From PALSA-1006 sp037140475 (lineage in GTDB: Bacteria > Pseudomonadota > Gammaproteobacteria > Burkholderiales > Gallionellaceae), in the NCBI GenBank assembly GCA_037140475.1, contig JBAXEJ010000005.1:1-64000 (forward strand): a DNA stretch of 64,000 nucleotides. Direction: 5' to 3'. The notes beneath the pieces are model-generated. The model ran no database searches, had not been told where the DNA came from, and saw only the letters and a list, made by a program, of their open reading frames with translations. A program made the translations under genes and the position numbers. Each line of letters begins with the position of its first letter. The stretch's first letter is position 1. Positions 39,695 through 48,489 of the stretch are shown here, piece by piece.

Positions 39695-40666
39695 TTAGGC
39701 CCGTTCATGATGCACCATTTGCTGAGCCACTTTAATCGCTTCCAACAAACTCCCCACGTCCGCCTTCCCCGTGCCGGCCAAATCCAAAGCAGTACCGTGG
39801 TCGACCGAGGTGCGAATGATCGGCAGGCCAAGCGTGATGTTCACTCCTTCGCCAAAGCTAGCGTGTTTCAACACGGGCAAGCCTTGGTCGTGATACATCG
39901 TGAGCACGGCATCACATTCACGCAAACGGTGCGCGGCAAATAAAGTATCGGCAGGAAGTGGCTCGCTGACGTTCATTCCTTCAGCACGCAATTTGTCTAA
40001 CACTGGAATCATCACGTCAATTTCTTCGCGGCCCAGATGTCCGCCTTCTCCCGCATGAGGATTCAAGCCCGCAACAAGAATGCGTGGCTTAGGAATGCCA
40101 AAACGTTGCTGCAAATCTCGCTGCAAAATGCGCAGCACCTCCTCCAACAGAGGCGCGGTGATGGCGTCAGCCACTTCGCGCAACGGGAGGTGTGTGGTTG
40201 CCAGCGCAACGCGCATGCCGCCCCCAGCAAGCATCATTACCACCCGTGGAGTTTGGGTCAGCTCCGCCAAAAACTCTGTGTGACCGGTAAACGGTATACC
40301 CGCTTCGTTAATGATGCCCTTGTGTACCGGAGCGGTAACCATGCCAGAAAACTCACCTGACTGACACCCTTGCACAGCACGAGACAGCGTTTCCAACACA
40401 TACGAACCATTGGCGGAATTGAGCTTGCCGGTTTGTGTGGGTTCTTTGAGAGGAATGTGCAAAACGCTTAGTTTTCCCGCTACCCAAGGCATTGTTGCGC
40501 TGTAGGTATGGAGAGCCAAGTCTAAATTTAGCTGCTGAGCACGGTGTTGCAAAAGTACTTGATCACCTATCACCACGAGTGGGAAATCATGTCGCACCAG
40601 TTGCAAACATAGATCAGGACCAATGCCTGCCGGCTCGCCTGAGGTGACAACCAGCGGAGCGGTCAT
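39695..40666 (-). CDS. pdxA: 4-hydroxythreonine-4-phosphate dehydrogenase
   Basis: 323 residues from the ATG at 40666, which overlaps the surA stop (TAATG). The frame remains open to 40723, but the upstream residues are not PdxA-like. It oxidises 4-phosphohydroxy-L-threonine in pyridoxal phosphate synthesis. Motifs: TSGEPAGIGPDL, GHTEFLAELT, GLNPHAGEGG and YHDQGLPVLKHA, then the C-terminal TSVDHGTALDLAGTG. Length is normal. Confidence 0.95.
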   Translation of the reverse strand: MTAPLVVTSGEPAGIGPDLCLQLVRHDFPLVVIGDQVLLQHRAQQLNLDLALHTYSATMPWVAGKLSVLHIPLKEPTQTGKLNSANGSYVLETLSRAVQGCQSGEFSGMVTAPVHKGIINEAGIPFTGHTEFLAELTQTPRVVMMLAGGGMRVALATTHLPLREVADAITAPLLEEVLRILQRDLQQRFGIPKPRILVAGLNPHAGEGGHLGREEIDVMIPVLDKLRAEGMNVSEPLPADTLFAAHRLRECDAVLTMYHDQGLPVLKHASFGEGVNITLGLPIIRTSVDHGTALDLAGTGKADVGSLLEAIKVAQQMVHHERA

Positions 40667-41979
40667 TATTTTTGCGGCGTGCGATATTCGACAAATGCGC
40701 GATCGCGCAGTTGACGTAGCCAATCTTGAAACACTTCGTCGGAGCGGAAGGTGCGAATCGCATTACGTGCTTGGAGCTTCTTTTGCTCAGCGCTGACATC
40801 GGTATTGCGACGCTCTAATACTTGAATCAAGTGCCAACCAAAACCAGACTGCACCAAGCCGCTGATCTGGCTAATTTTGAGCGCATCCATCGGCCCCTCA
40901 AATTCGGCAACCGTTTCTCCGGGCGAAAGCCAGCCCAAATCGCCCCCTTGCGCAGCGCTGCCGTCTTCGGAAAATAATTTAGCTTGCTCAGCAAAATCAG
41001 CGCCTTTATCAATGCGCTGCTTAATTTCAGCCAAGCGGCTTTTGGCTTCGTTCTCTGGCACTAATTCGCTAGTTTTGATGAGAATGTGTCGCGCATGAGT
41101 TTGCGTAATTACGATAGGTGCATCTTTGCTACGGCGCTCCAACAGCTTGATGATGTGAAAGCCGTTTGGACTGCGCAAAATCTCAGTCATTTCTCCTGGC
41201 TTTAATTTAACTAACGGTTCCGCAAAGAGTGGAGGTAAACGATCTGCCGCTTTCCAACCTAGCTGTCCGCCTTGCAGAGCGTCTTGCGCATCAGAGAAAC
41301 CTGCTGCGACTTGAGCAAAGGGCGCGCCTGCGCGTAATTTGGCCAGCGCTTGTTCTGCGCGCGTTTTGTAGGTTTGAATTTTTTCAGCGCTGGCTTGCTC
41401 AGGCACCACTACCATGATGTGCGCCAGATTAAGCTCTTCACCCTTACCGACTTGCTTAGCCTGATTTTTTAAATAATTTTCAATTTCGTTATCGCTAATC
41501 ATTAGTTTGCTGTCGACTTCGCGCTCACGCAATCGCGCAGCTAAAATTTCAGCACGAATTTCTTCGCGAAATTTATTGTAATTGATGCCGTCTTGCTCAA
41601 GCTTCGCCCGAAAGGCCGTCAGCGAAGTAATTTTATTCTGTTGCGCAATGCGATTAAGCGCTTTATCGAGCTGTACGTCGTCGATGCGCAAGCCTGTCTC
41701 TTTAGCAAATTGTTGTTGTAGCAAATCACCAATCATACGTTCCAAAATTTGCTTTTCTAATACGTCGGCGTCAGGAAGTGCCGTACCTTGTTTCTTTAAT
41801 TGATTCGCGACAATAACTAAGCGCGCCTCTAATTCTTGTCGCGTAATGACATCCTCATTAACAACCACAAGAATTTGGTTGAATGGCGTGAGTTGCTTTG
41901 ATGATTCGGCTGCTTGGGCAAAAGGACACAGGGCAAGCAGCAACCACAAAAATCTTTGCACTGATTTAGTACGCGTCAT
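40666..41979 (-). CDS. surA: Periplasmic peptidyl-prolyl isomerase SurA
   Basis: A 437-residue periplasmic chaperone for outer-membrane proteins. A signal peptide (about 1-23, cleavage near AQAAE) is followed by the SurA N-terminal domain, two parvulin PpiC domains (about 180-285 and 290-400) and a C-terminal helix. LptD, its known client, is encoded directly upstream, with a 26-base gap. Confidence 0.95.
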   Translation of the reverse strand: MTRTKSVQRFLWLLLALCPFAQAAESSKQLTPFNQILVVVNEDVITRQELEARLVIVANQLKKQGTALPDADVLEKQILERMIGDLLQQQFAKETGLRIDDVQLDKALNRIAQQNKITSLTAFRAKLEQDGINYNKFREEIRAEILAARLREREVDSKLMISDNEIENYLKNQAKQVGKGEELNLAHIMVVVPEQASAEKIQTYKTRAEQALAKLRAGAPFAQVAAGFSDAQDALQGGQLGWKAADRLPPLFAEPLVKLKPGEMTEILRSPNGFHIIKLLERRSKDAPIVITQTHARHILIKTSELVPENEAKSRLAEIKQRIDKGADFAEQAKLFSEDGSAAQGGDLGWLSPGETVAEFEGPMDALKISQISGLVQSGFGWHLIQVLERRNTDVSAEQKKLQARNAIRTFRSDEVFQDWLRQLRDRAFVEYRTPQK

Positions 41980-42005
41980 AAACTTCTTTCAATACGTTAA
42001 GTTGG

Positions 42006-44267
42006 CTAGGGCAGAGTTTGCACTGGCTGTTCGACTGTTGGAGCACTTAGCTTGGTGTAACCTGGAACACTCAGCTTTAGGGCACTTAGTGGGTCTGAGC
42101 CTAAGGAAACCATGTCCCTGAGTTCGAGCTGAATGAATATTCCGGTAGAGACTTTTTGGTTTGGCAATGGGAACTTTTGTGCCACTAAACGCAACATCCA
42201 GCAGGACTGATTATACTCAAGCCCCGCCAGTTGCTCCAAAACTCTCCGCTCATTGAACGAATAAGTCCAACGCGAAACCGCATACCAATGCCAGAAAAGT
42301 GGCCATTGCGTGGAAAAATCCCCCTGTCGCACATCGTTTTCGATTGTGCCATCGACATAGGTGTAGCGATAACCTAGATTAAGGACCTTGCCAATTTCTG
42401 GCCTATAGCGAGCGGTGCCGTTGTAGGAAAGGGTGTGCTCAGTATTCGGGTCGTATTGCAGCAAACCATCTAGGGTGAGTGCATTGGTAACCCTGCCATT
42501 CAGTGCCAACAAAATATCGGAGCGGCTATTATTGTTGAGTGCGCCTAAATTCACCTGTGGTGTTTGAAAACTGAACCGTTCACCCACCGCAACTCGCAGA
42601 CGCTCCGTACCGCCTTCGTTATCTATCAAACGTGTGGTGATCGCCATGGTTGCCATATTGGCGTCACCAACACGGTCATTTCCAAAAAAGCGATTCTCCG
42701 TAAACATTTGCGCAAAATTAAATGACGCTTGTGATGTATCGTAGATCGGCAAGAAGCTCTGGTCTTGATAAGGAATTTTGACGTAGTAAACACGCGGCTC
42801 AAGCGTTTGAATATATTCACCATCACCCATGGCAAATTCGCGCTCAAAGGTCATACCACTATCAAGGCTAAACGTAGGCAAGGTCCTCGTCGCATCAGGA
42901 ATGAGCGCACTATTGTTATAGCCCATCACATAGTGAGTATGGTGAACACTAAACTTAGGCCTGAGGTAATACGCAGGGTCACTCAACAGTAAAAAGCTGT
43001 ACGAAGGATTAACAACAAAGCGCTGGCCATTAACCATGGTGGGGTGACGGAAATCGACATACTCGCTCACCATATTCATCTGGCTAGTCGCGGTACTTTG
43101 TTGTGCCGAGACATTCAACTGTGGCATGCGCTCATAAGGAATGCCGACTGTTTTTAGATCGTCTTGCAAGGTTTGATAAGTTTGGCCGCGTAGCATGGCC
43201 GACCACCAGCCACCTCCATAGGTCAGCACGCCCTCATTTAATAATTGGCTTTGTGTTCCCCCATAAACCGTGCTGGAAAAATCACGGAAAAAAGAATCAT
43301 CTGAGACACGATGTAAGTTGGTGGCAAAGCCAAAGCCTCCTCCCAAGTTTTGCGTGTGCTTCACAGCAGTGCGAATACGATCAGTGTTGGTGATGCGATC
43401 GTTTTGCAAAATATCGTAATGCAACTCACCTGCAAAACTTTTGCCCATGTACCTAAATTCGTCATTCAATAAGGTTCCGCGCATCTCCATGATTCGAGGT
43501 GCGATGGTGGCATCGTAGTTAGGCGCGAGATTTAAGTAATAGGGCAAAGTGATCTCTGTGCCCCCCATTCTGGTGCGACCATACACTGGACCCAATAACC
43601 CAGACATTCTTCTCCCATCCAAAGGAAAATTCATCCACGGCGTATAAAGCAAAGGCACGCCCATAAAGTCAATCCAGGCGTTATGGGCTGTGCCTATTTG
43701 AGTGCTGCGATCCAACTCTAGCCATGACATGTGGAGCAGCCAGTCATCGTTTCCCGCTGGGCAAGTCGTGTAGGTAACATTGTCATATTCATAACTGAGT
43801 TTGCCCGTGCTACGCATCACTTTGGCCGAGCCGTGCGCAGCGGTTTGTTTGTTGGGGCCGGAGGTGATCGGATTGAACTGGAAATAAGGCGTCGTCATTT
43901 CGCCAATATTGCTGTCCATATTCATTTTTAAATCCGGGCCGGACATTAAGCCGCTGGGCTGCTCCATCCGAACCGAGCCATTGGCAGAAAGATCGCCCGT
44001 TTCTTGTTGATAGAACAAATGATCAGCAAATACTTTCTGTTGTCCCTGCTGCATTTCAACGTTACCGTGCGCCTCCATGCCTTCGGGGGTTTTACTTTTC
44101 ATGTCGTGCGCTGCGATATACACGGTTTTTTCTGGTTGCGGCGACGCAATGCTGACTGAGCTCGCAGGGGCAATCACGCTTGCTGGCAATGCAACCGTCG
44201 CTGCATGGCTGTGCAGTGAAAGCAGAGATAAACTTAGAAAGAAAACGAGATGAAAACGAAAACGCAT
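42006..44267 (-). CDS. lptD: LPS-assembly protein LptD
   Basis: About 753 residues from the ATG at 44267 (signal peptide MRFRFHLVFFLSLSLLSLHSHAA). The frame is open to 44345, but that would run into the divergent amgK start. It has an N-terminal periplasmic OstA-like domain (about 50-200) and a C-terminal 26-strand barrel that delivers LPS to the outer leaflet. Only two cysteines are present in the mature chain, one in TTCPAG and one near the C-terminus in NQSCWM. This gives at most one inter-domain disulfide instead of the two of E. coli LptD. Confidence 0.94.
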   Translation of the reverse strand: MRFRFHLVFFLSLSLLSLHSHAATVALPASVIAPASSVSIASPQPEKTVYIAAHDMKSKTPEGMEAHGNVEMQQGQQKVFADHLFYQQETGDLSANGSVRMEQPSGLMSGPDLKMNMDSNIGEMTTPYFQFNPITSGPNKQTAAHGSAKVMRSTGKLSYEYDNVTYTTCPAGNDDWLLHMSWLELDRSTQIGTAHNAWIDFMGVPLLYTPWMNFPLDGRRMSGLLGPVYGRTRMGGTEITLPYYLNLAPNYDATIAPRIMEMRGTLLNDEFRYMGKSFAGELHYDILQNDRITNTDRIRTAVKHTQNLGGGFGFATNLHRVSDDSFFRDFSSTVYGGTQSQLLNEGVLTYGGGWWSAMLRGQTYQTLQDDLKTVGIPYERMPQLNVSAQQSTATSQMNMVSEYVDFRHPTMVNGQRFVVNPSYSFLLLSDPAYYLRPKFSVHHTHYVMGYNNSALIPDATRTLPTFSLDSGMTFEREFAMGDGEYIQTLEPRVYYVKIPYQDQSFLPIYDTSQASFNFAQMFTENRFFGNDRVGDANMATMAITTRLIDNEGGTERLRVAVGERFSFQTPQVNLGALNNNSRSDILLALNGRVTNALTLDGLLQYDPNTEHTLSYNGTARYRPEIGKVLNLGYRYTYVDGTIENDVRQGDFSTQWPLFWHWYAVSRWTYSFNERRVLEQLAGLEYNQSCWMLRLVAQKFPLPNQKVSTGIFIQLELRDMVSLGSDPLSALKLSVPGYTKLSAPTVEQPVQTLP

Positions 44268-44327
44268 GATGCAGGGCAGATAAATTAAGGTGCTAAAATC
44301 GCACAAAACCACAATTAAGGCAAACCA

Positions 44328-45323
44328 ATGCTTCGTCAAAATCAAATAACCTCATGGCTTACTAGCCTCTATCCCGAGCAAAAATTCACCTTAGCACCGG
44401 CCTCGGCAGATGCCAGTTTTCGTCGCTATTTCCGTGCCACCTTCGACGATGGCACGACCAAGGTAGTGATGGATGCCCCACCACTGCATGAAAATTGTGA
44501 GCCTTTTCTGCATGTTGCAAAATTGTTTGAAGCCGCCGGCACCCATGTGCCGCATATTTTTGCTCAAGACGCAGCGCAGGGGTTTTTGCTGTTATCTGAT
44601 CTGGGTAACACCACTTATCTGCAAGCGATAAACCAAAGTAACGCCCGTCAACTTTATGGTGCGGCTACTGATGCGCTGATTAAAATTCAGCTCGCTTCGC
44701 GCGAAAATGAATTACCACTTTATGATGAAGCGTTGCTGCGTCGAGAGTTAAATTTATTCCCAGAGTGGTATATCGCCAAGCATCTTGGGGTAACGCTGAC
44801 AGAAAAACAGCAGACTAAACTGGAAGAAGTCTTTACCCGTATTCTCGCCAATAATTTAGCGCAGCCTCGCGTTTATGTGCATCGCGATTACCACTCACGG
44901 AATCTGATGTTGAGCGAACCGAATCCGGGAATCTTAGACTTTCAAGACGCGGTGTATGGCCCGATCACCTACGATCTCGCATCCCTGTTCAAAGACGCTT
45001 ATGTGAAATGGGAAGAGGCCGACATCATGGATTGGCTGATTCGCTATTGGGAAAATGCGCGCAAAGCAAAATTGCCGGTGAACGAAGATTTCGGCTTGTT
45101 TTATCGTGACTACGAGATGATGGGCGTACAGCGCCACATCAAGGTGCTGGGGATTTTCGCGCGCCTTTATCACCGCGATGGCAAAGACGGCTATCTAAAA
45201 GACATGCCGCTGGTGATGGACTATTTACGCCGCGCCTGTGTGCGCTACATTGATCTCAAGCCCTTGCTCAATATCTTGGATGAGCTTGAGCCGCAAGCAA
45301 CGCAAGAAGGTTATACATTTTAA
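44328..45323 (+). CDS. amgK: N-acetylmuramate/N-acetylglucosamine anomeric kinase AmgK
   Basis: A 331-residue aminoglycoside-phosphotransferase-fold kinase. Catalytic loop VHRDYHSRNLML and metal-binding LDFQDAVYGP are intact. AmgK phosphorylates recovered MurNAc/GlcNAc at C1 in the peptidoglycan recycling route that bypasses early MurA steps. It is followed directly by murU (TAATG overlap), which uses its product. It is divergent from lptD with a 60-base gap. Confidence 0.93.
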   Translation: MLRQNQITSWLTSLYPEQKFTLAPASADASFRRYFRATFDDGTTKVVMDAPPLHENCEPFLHVAKLFEAAGTHVPHIFAQDAAQGFLLLSDLGNTTYLQAINQSNARQLYGAATDALIKIQLASRENELPLYDEALLRRELNLFPEWYIAKHLGVTLTEKQQTKLEEVFTRILANNLAQPRVYVHRDYHSRNLMLSEPNPGILDFQDAVYGPITYDLASLFKDAYVKWEEADIMDWLIRYWENARKAKLPVNEDFGLFYRDYEMMGVQRHIKVLGIFARLYHRDGKDGYLKDMPLVMDYLRRACVRYIDLKPLLNILDELEPQATQEGYTF

Positions 45324-46042
45324 TGCTTGCAATGATTTTAGCGGCAGGGCGTGGCGAGCGTATGCGTCCCTTAACTGACCACACCCCCAAGCCCTTGCTG
45401 CAAGCGGGTGGCAAACCACTGATTGTGTGGCACATTGAGCGCCTAGTGGCAGCGGGCATTACCGAGCTAGTGATTAACCACGCCCATCTCGGCGCACAGA
45501 TCGAACAAGCACTCGGCAATGGCAAGCAATTCGGCGCAACGATTCAATATTCAGCTGAAGAAACTGCACTGGAAACGGCGGGCGGCATCGCTTTTGCACT
45601 GCATCTTTTAGGTGAAGAAGTTTTTGTGGTGGTTAACGGCGATATTTATTGCGATTACGACTTCGCACGCCTGCCTGCACTTGCCGCGCAGATGAAAAAC
45701 AATCATGACAACGCGCATCTGGTGCTGGTCAACAACCCCACGCACAACCCTAAAGGTGACTTTGAACTGCACGCTAATCGAATCGTTCCCGAGTCCTCAA
45801 TCCTCAATCCTCAATCCCCAATCCTCACCTTCAGCGGCATTGGCTTATACCGCCCCTCACTATTTGCCAACATTCCGCACGGCAACAAAGCCCCCCTTGC
45901 GCCTTTGCTACGTGAACACATCGCTGCCGGCAAAGTGAGTGGCGAACACCACCAAGGAGTTTGGATGGACATCGGCACGCCACAGCGCCTAGATGAACTC
46001 GACAAGCACTTGCGTCTGTCACAAAATACCGCTCATGCTTGA
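45323..46042 (+). CDS. murU: N-acetylmuramate-1-phosphate uridylyltransferase MurU
   Basis: A 239-residue nucleotidyltransferase: N-terminal MILAAGRGERMRPLTDHTPKPLL with the GXGXRMRP-KP signature, VVNGDIYCDYDF for metal and sugar, and TFSGIGLY near the C-terminal third. It makes UDP-MurNAc from MurNAc-1-P, the step after AmgK. An insertion of about ten residues (about 157-168) before the SGIGLY motif is encoded by a 7-bp tandem repeat. Neighbours amgK and pepP overlap it. Confidence 0.93.
   Translation: MLAMILAAGRGERMRPLTDHTPKPLLQAGGKPLIVWHIERLVAAGITELVINHAHLGAQIEQALGNGKQFGATIQYSAEETALETAGGIAFALHLLGEEVFVVVNGDIYCDYDFARLPALAAQMKNNHDNAHLVLVNNPTHNPKGDFELHANRIVPESSILNPQSPILTFSGIGLYRPSLFANIPHGNKAPLAPLLREHIAAGKVSGEHHQGVWMDIGTPQRLDELDKHLRLSQNTAHA
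45794..45828 (+). repeat. Heptanucleotide tandem repeat inside murU
   Basis: Five consecutive 7-bp units: TCCTCAA three times, then TCCCCAA and TCCTCAC (one mismatch each). The unit is not a multiple of three, so gain or loss of one copy would shift the murU frame. In the present frame it reads S-S-I-L-N-P-Q-S-P-I-L. It looks like an insertion in a poorly conserved loop. Confidence 0.85.
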
Positions 46043-47339
46043 TCGCTCTCCCTACCTTCAACGTCGCAATGCCCTGCAAGCCAAAATGCAGCGCGGCATC
46101 GCAATTGTCCCTACCGCACCCGAAGTGGCGCGCAATGCCGACACCCATTACGACTATCGCCACGACAGCCATTTTTATTACCTCACTGGTTTTACCGAAC
46201 CTGAATCCGTTGTGGTGGTCATCGCAGGTGAGTCGCCACAAAGCATTTTGTTTTGCCGTGAAAAAAATACCGAGCGTGAAATTTGGGATGGCTTTCGCTA
46301 CGGGCCTGAAGGCGCACGCGAACAATTTGGATTTGATGCTACTTATCCAATTACGCAGCTCGATGAAAAATTAATTGAACTCATGGGCAACCAGCCCGTG
46401 TTGTTTTATCCCTTGGGCACGACACCATCGTGGGATGCGCGTCTGCTCAAAATTCGCGAGGCAGTTAAAGAAAAAGCGCGTAGCGGCATCCACGCGCCGG
46501 ATGCAGTTCGTGATGTGCGCGAGCTACTCAATGAAATGAGATTGCTAAAGGATATCAATGAATTAGATATTATGCGCCGCGCCGCCATCATCTCTTGCGG
46601 GGCGCATCGTCGGGCCATGCGCTTCACTGGGCCGAATCAATTTGAATACGAAGTGGAAGCCGAATTGCTGCATGAATTTTGTCGTCACGGCGCGCGTCAG
46701 CCCGCCTACACTAGCATCGTCGCAGGCGGCGCTAATGCCTGCACGCTACATTACGTTGGCAACAATGCGCGCTTAAACGATGGCGATTTATTGCTGATTG
46801 ACGCGGGTTGCGAAGTCGAAGGTTACGCCTCAGACATCACGCGCACTTTTCCGGTGAACGGAAAATTTAGCCCCGCACAACGTGATGTTTATGAAGTTGT
46901 GCTGGCCGCTCAAGCCGCAGCCATTGCGGCAGCGACTCCCGGCAATTTGTGGAACGCGCCTCACGAAGCAGCGCTGCGTGTTTTAGCGCAAGGCTTCGTT
47001 GATCTGAAGCTATGCCAAGGTAGCGTTGATTCCGTGCTGGAAAGCGAAAGCTACAAACAGTTTTACATGCACCGCACCGGCCATTGGTTGGGCATGGATG
47101 TGCATGATGTGGGCGAGTATAAAATCGGCGAGCAATGGCGTCCACTGCAAGCAGGTATGACGCTTACCGTCGAGCCGGGCTGCTACATTCGCCCCGCCGA
47201 CAACGTGCCGCGCGAATTATGGAACATCGGCATTCGCATCGAAGATGATGTGCTGATTACCCCAACGGGGAACGAAGTGCTTACCCAAAACGCACCGAAG
47301 ACAGTGGATGAAATTGAAGAGGTTATGCGTCATGAATGA
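46035..47339 (+). CDS. pepP: Xaa-Pro aminopeptidase (PepP)
   Basis: 434 residues from the ATG at 46035, which overlaps the murU stop by eight bases. The frame is open from 45993, but those residues lie in murU. The N-terminal creatinase-like domain (about 1-165) is followed by the pita-bread metallopeptidase domain. Metal ligands appear in LLIDAGCE, SDITRTFP, HRTGHWLGMDVHD, TVEPGCYI and GIRIEDD. It cleaves N-terminal residues before proline. The pepP-ubiH order is widespread in proteobacteria. Confidence 0.94.
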   Translation: MLDRSPYLQRRNALQAKMQRGIAIVPTAPEVARNADTHYDYRHDSHFYYLTGFTEPESVVVVIAGESPQSILFCREKNTEREIWDGFRYGPEGAREQFGFDATYPITQLDEKLIELMGNQPVLFYPLGTTPSWDARLLKIREAVKEKARSGIHAPDAVRDVRELLNEMRLLKDINELDIMRRAAIISCGAHRRAMRFTGPNQFEYEVEAELLHEFCRHGARQPAYTSIVAGGANACTLHYVGNNARLNDGDLLLIDAGCEVEGYASDITRTFPVNGKFSPAQRDVYEVVLAAQAAAIAAATPGNLWNAPHEAALRVLAQGFVDLKLCQGSVDSVLESESYKQFYMHRTGHWLGMDVHDVGEYKIGEQWRPLQAGMTLTVEPGCYIRPADNVPRELWNIGIRIEDDVLITPTGNEVLTQNAPKTVDEIEEVMRHE

Positions 47340-48489
47340 GCAGTGTGACATCGCCATTATCGGTGGCGGCCCAGTCGGCAGTGCATTGGCATTAGCCTTG
47401 CGCGATAGCGGCATGAAAATTGTAGTGCTGGAAGCGCGCAAAGTGGAAGAGCAAAATGCTGACCCACGTGCACTCGCGCTATCTTACGGCAGCCGCTTGT
47501 TGTTGGATAAATTAGGTGTGTGGAAAAATATCTCACAGGTTTCTTCCATCAAAACGATTCACATCTCGCAAAAAAATACGGCTGGATATACCTATTTATT
47601 TGCCGACGAAATGAAGGTGCCTGAACTGGGCTACGTGCTGCCCTACCCTGCATTGCAAGCTTCATTGCACCAAGCGTTAAAGCAAACTAACGCCACTTAT
47701 TTGGAATGCGCGGCGGTGAGTAAATTAGATAGCGATGCCTCTGGTGCGACACTCACTTATCAGCACGCAGGCCACGAGCAGCAACTTTGTGCGCGACTTG
47801 CGGTGGTTGCCGATGGCGGTAAATTATTTGAAACCACACACCCACCTAAAGTTAGCGAATACGGCCAAAGCGCGGTGATCGCGCACATCACTTGCAGCAA
47901 GCCTCAAGCCGATACCGCCTTCGAGCGTTTCACCGCGCAAGGTCCGGTTGCCTTGCTACCTTACCGCGATGGTTACGAAATAGTTTGGACGGGTTCGCAC
48001 GCGCAAGCGGAAGAAATGCTGGCCTGGAATGATGCAAAATTTCTCAGCGAATTGCGCCATCACTTTGGCGACGAGGTCGGCGAATTCACCACCGTTGGCA
48101 AACGCAGTAGCTTCCCCTTACGTCTCAAGCGCGCTCCTGACACCACCTTTCCTCACACGGTGCTGATAGGCAATGCCGCGCAAACCCTTCACCCTGTTGC
48201 GGGGCAAGGCTTCAATATGGGCGTGCGAGATGCATGGGAATTGTCGAGAGTGATTTTACGTGGGCAGTCTGCCGCGCTTGGCTCTGCGCCGATGCTGGCA
48301 GATTATCGAAAATCACGTCGCCTCGATCGCAATGCAGGTATTGGTTTTACCGATGGCTTAGTGCGAATTTTCTCTAATGATTTGCCCATGCTAAATAGTG
48401 TACGAGGCTGGGCAATTTCGCTATTGGGCAGTGTTCCGATCGCCAAAAAATTTGTGGCAAAACGCATGATGTTTGGAGCGAATGGCTAA
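47332..48489 (+). CDS. ubiH: UbiH/UbiF-family FAD-dependent ubiquinone hydroxylase
   Basis: 385 residues from the ATG at 47332, overlapping pepP by eight bases. FAD-binding GGGPVGSALALAL sits at the N-terminus, ADGG in the middle, and the second FAD motif GNAAQTLHPVAGQGFN near residue 285. It belongs to the UbiH/VisC/COQ6 hydroxylases of ubiquinone synthesis. Its position next to pepP favours UbiH, but regiospecificity (C5, C6 or C1) cannot be read from the sequence. Confidence 0.88.
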   Translation: MNEQCDIAIIGGGPVGSALALALRDSGMKIVVLEARKVEEQNADPRALALSYGSRLLLDKLGVWKNISQVSSIKTIHISQKNTAGYTYLFADEMKVPELGYVLPYPALQASLHQALKQTNATYLECAAVSKLDSDASGATLTYQHAGHEQQLCARLAVVADGGKLFETTHPPKVSEYGQSAVIAHITCSKPQADTAFERFTAQGPVALLPYRDGYEIVWTGSHAQAEEMLAWNDAKFLSELRHHFGDEVGEFTTVGKRSSFPLRLKRAPDTTFPHTVLIGNAAQTLHPVAGQGFNMGVRDAWELSRVILRGQSAALGSAPMLADYRKSRRLDRNAGIGFTDGLVRIFSNDLPMLNSVRGWAISLLGSVPIAKKFVAKRMMFGANG

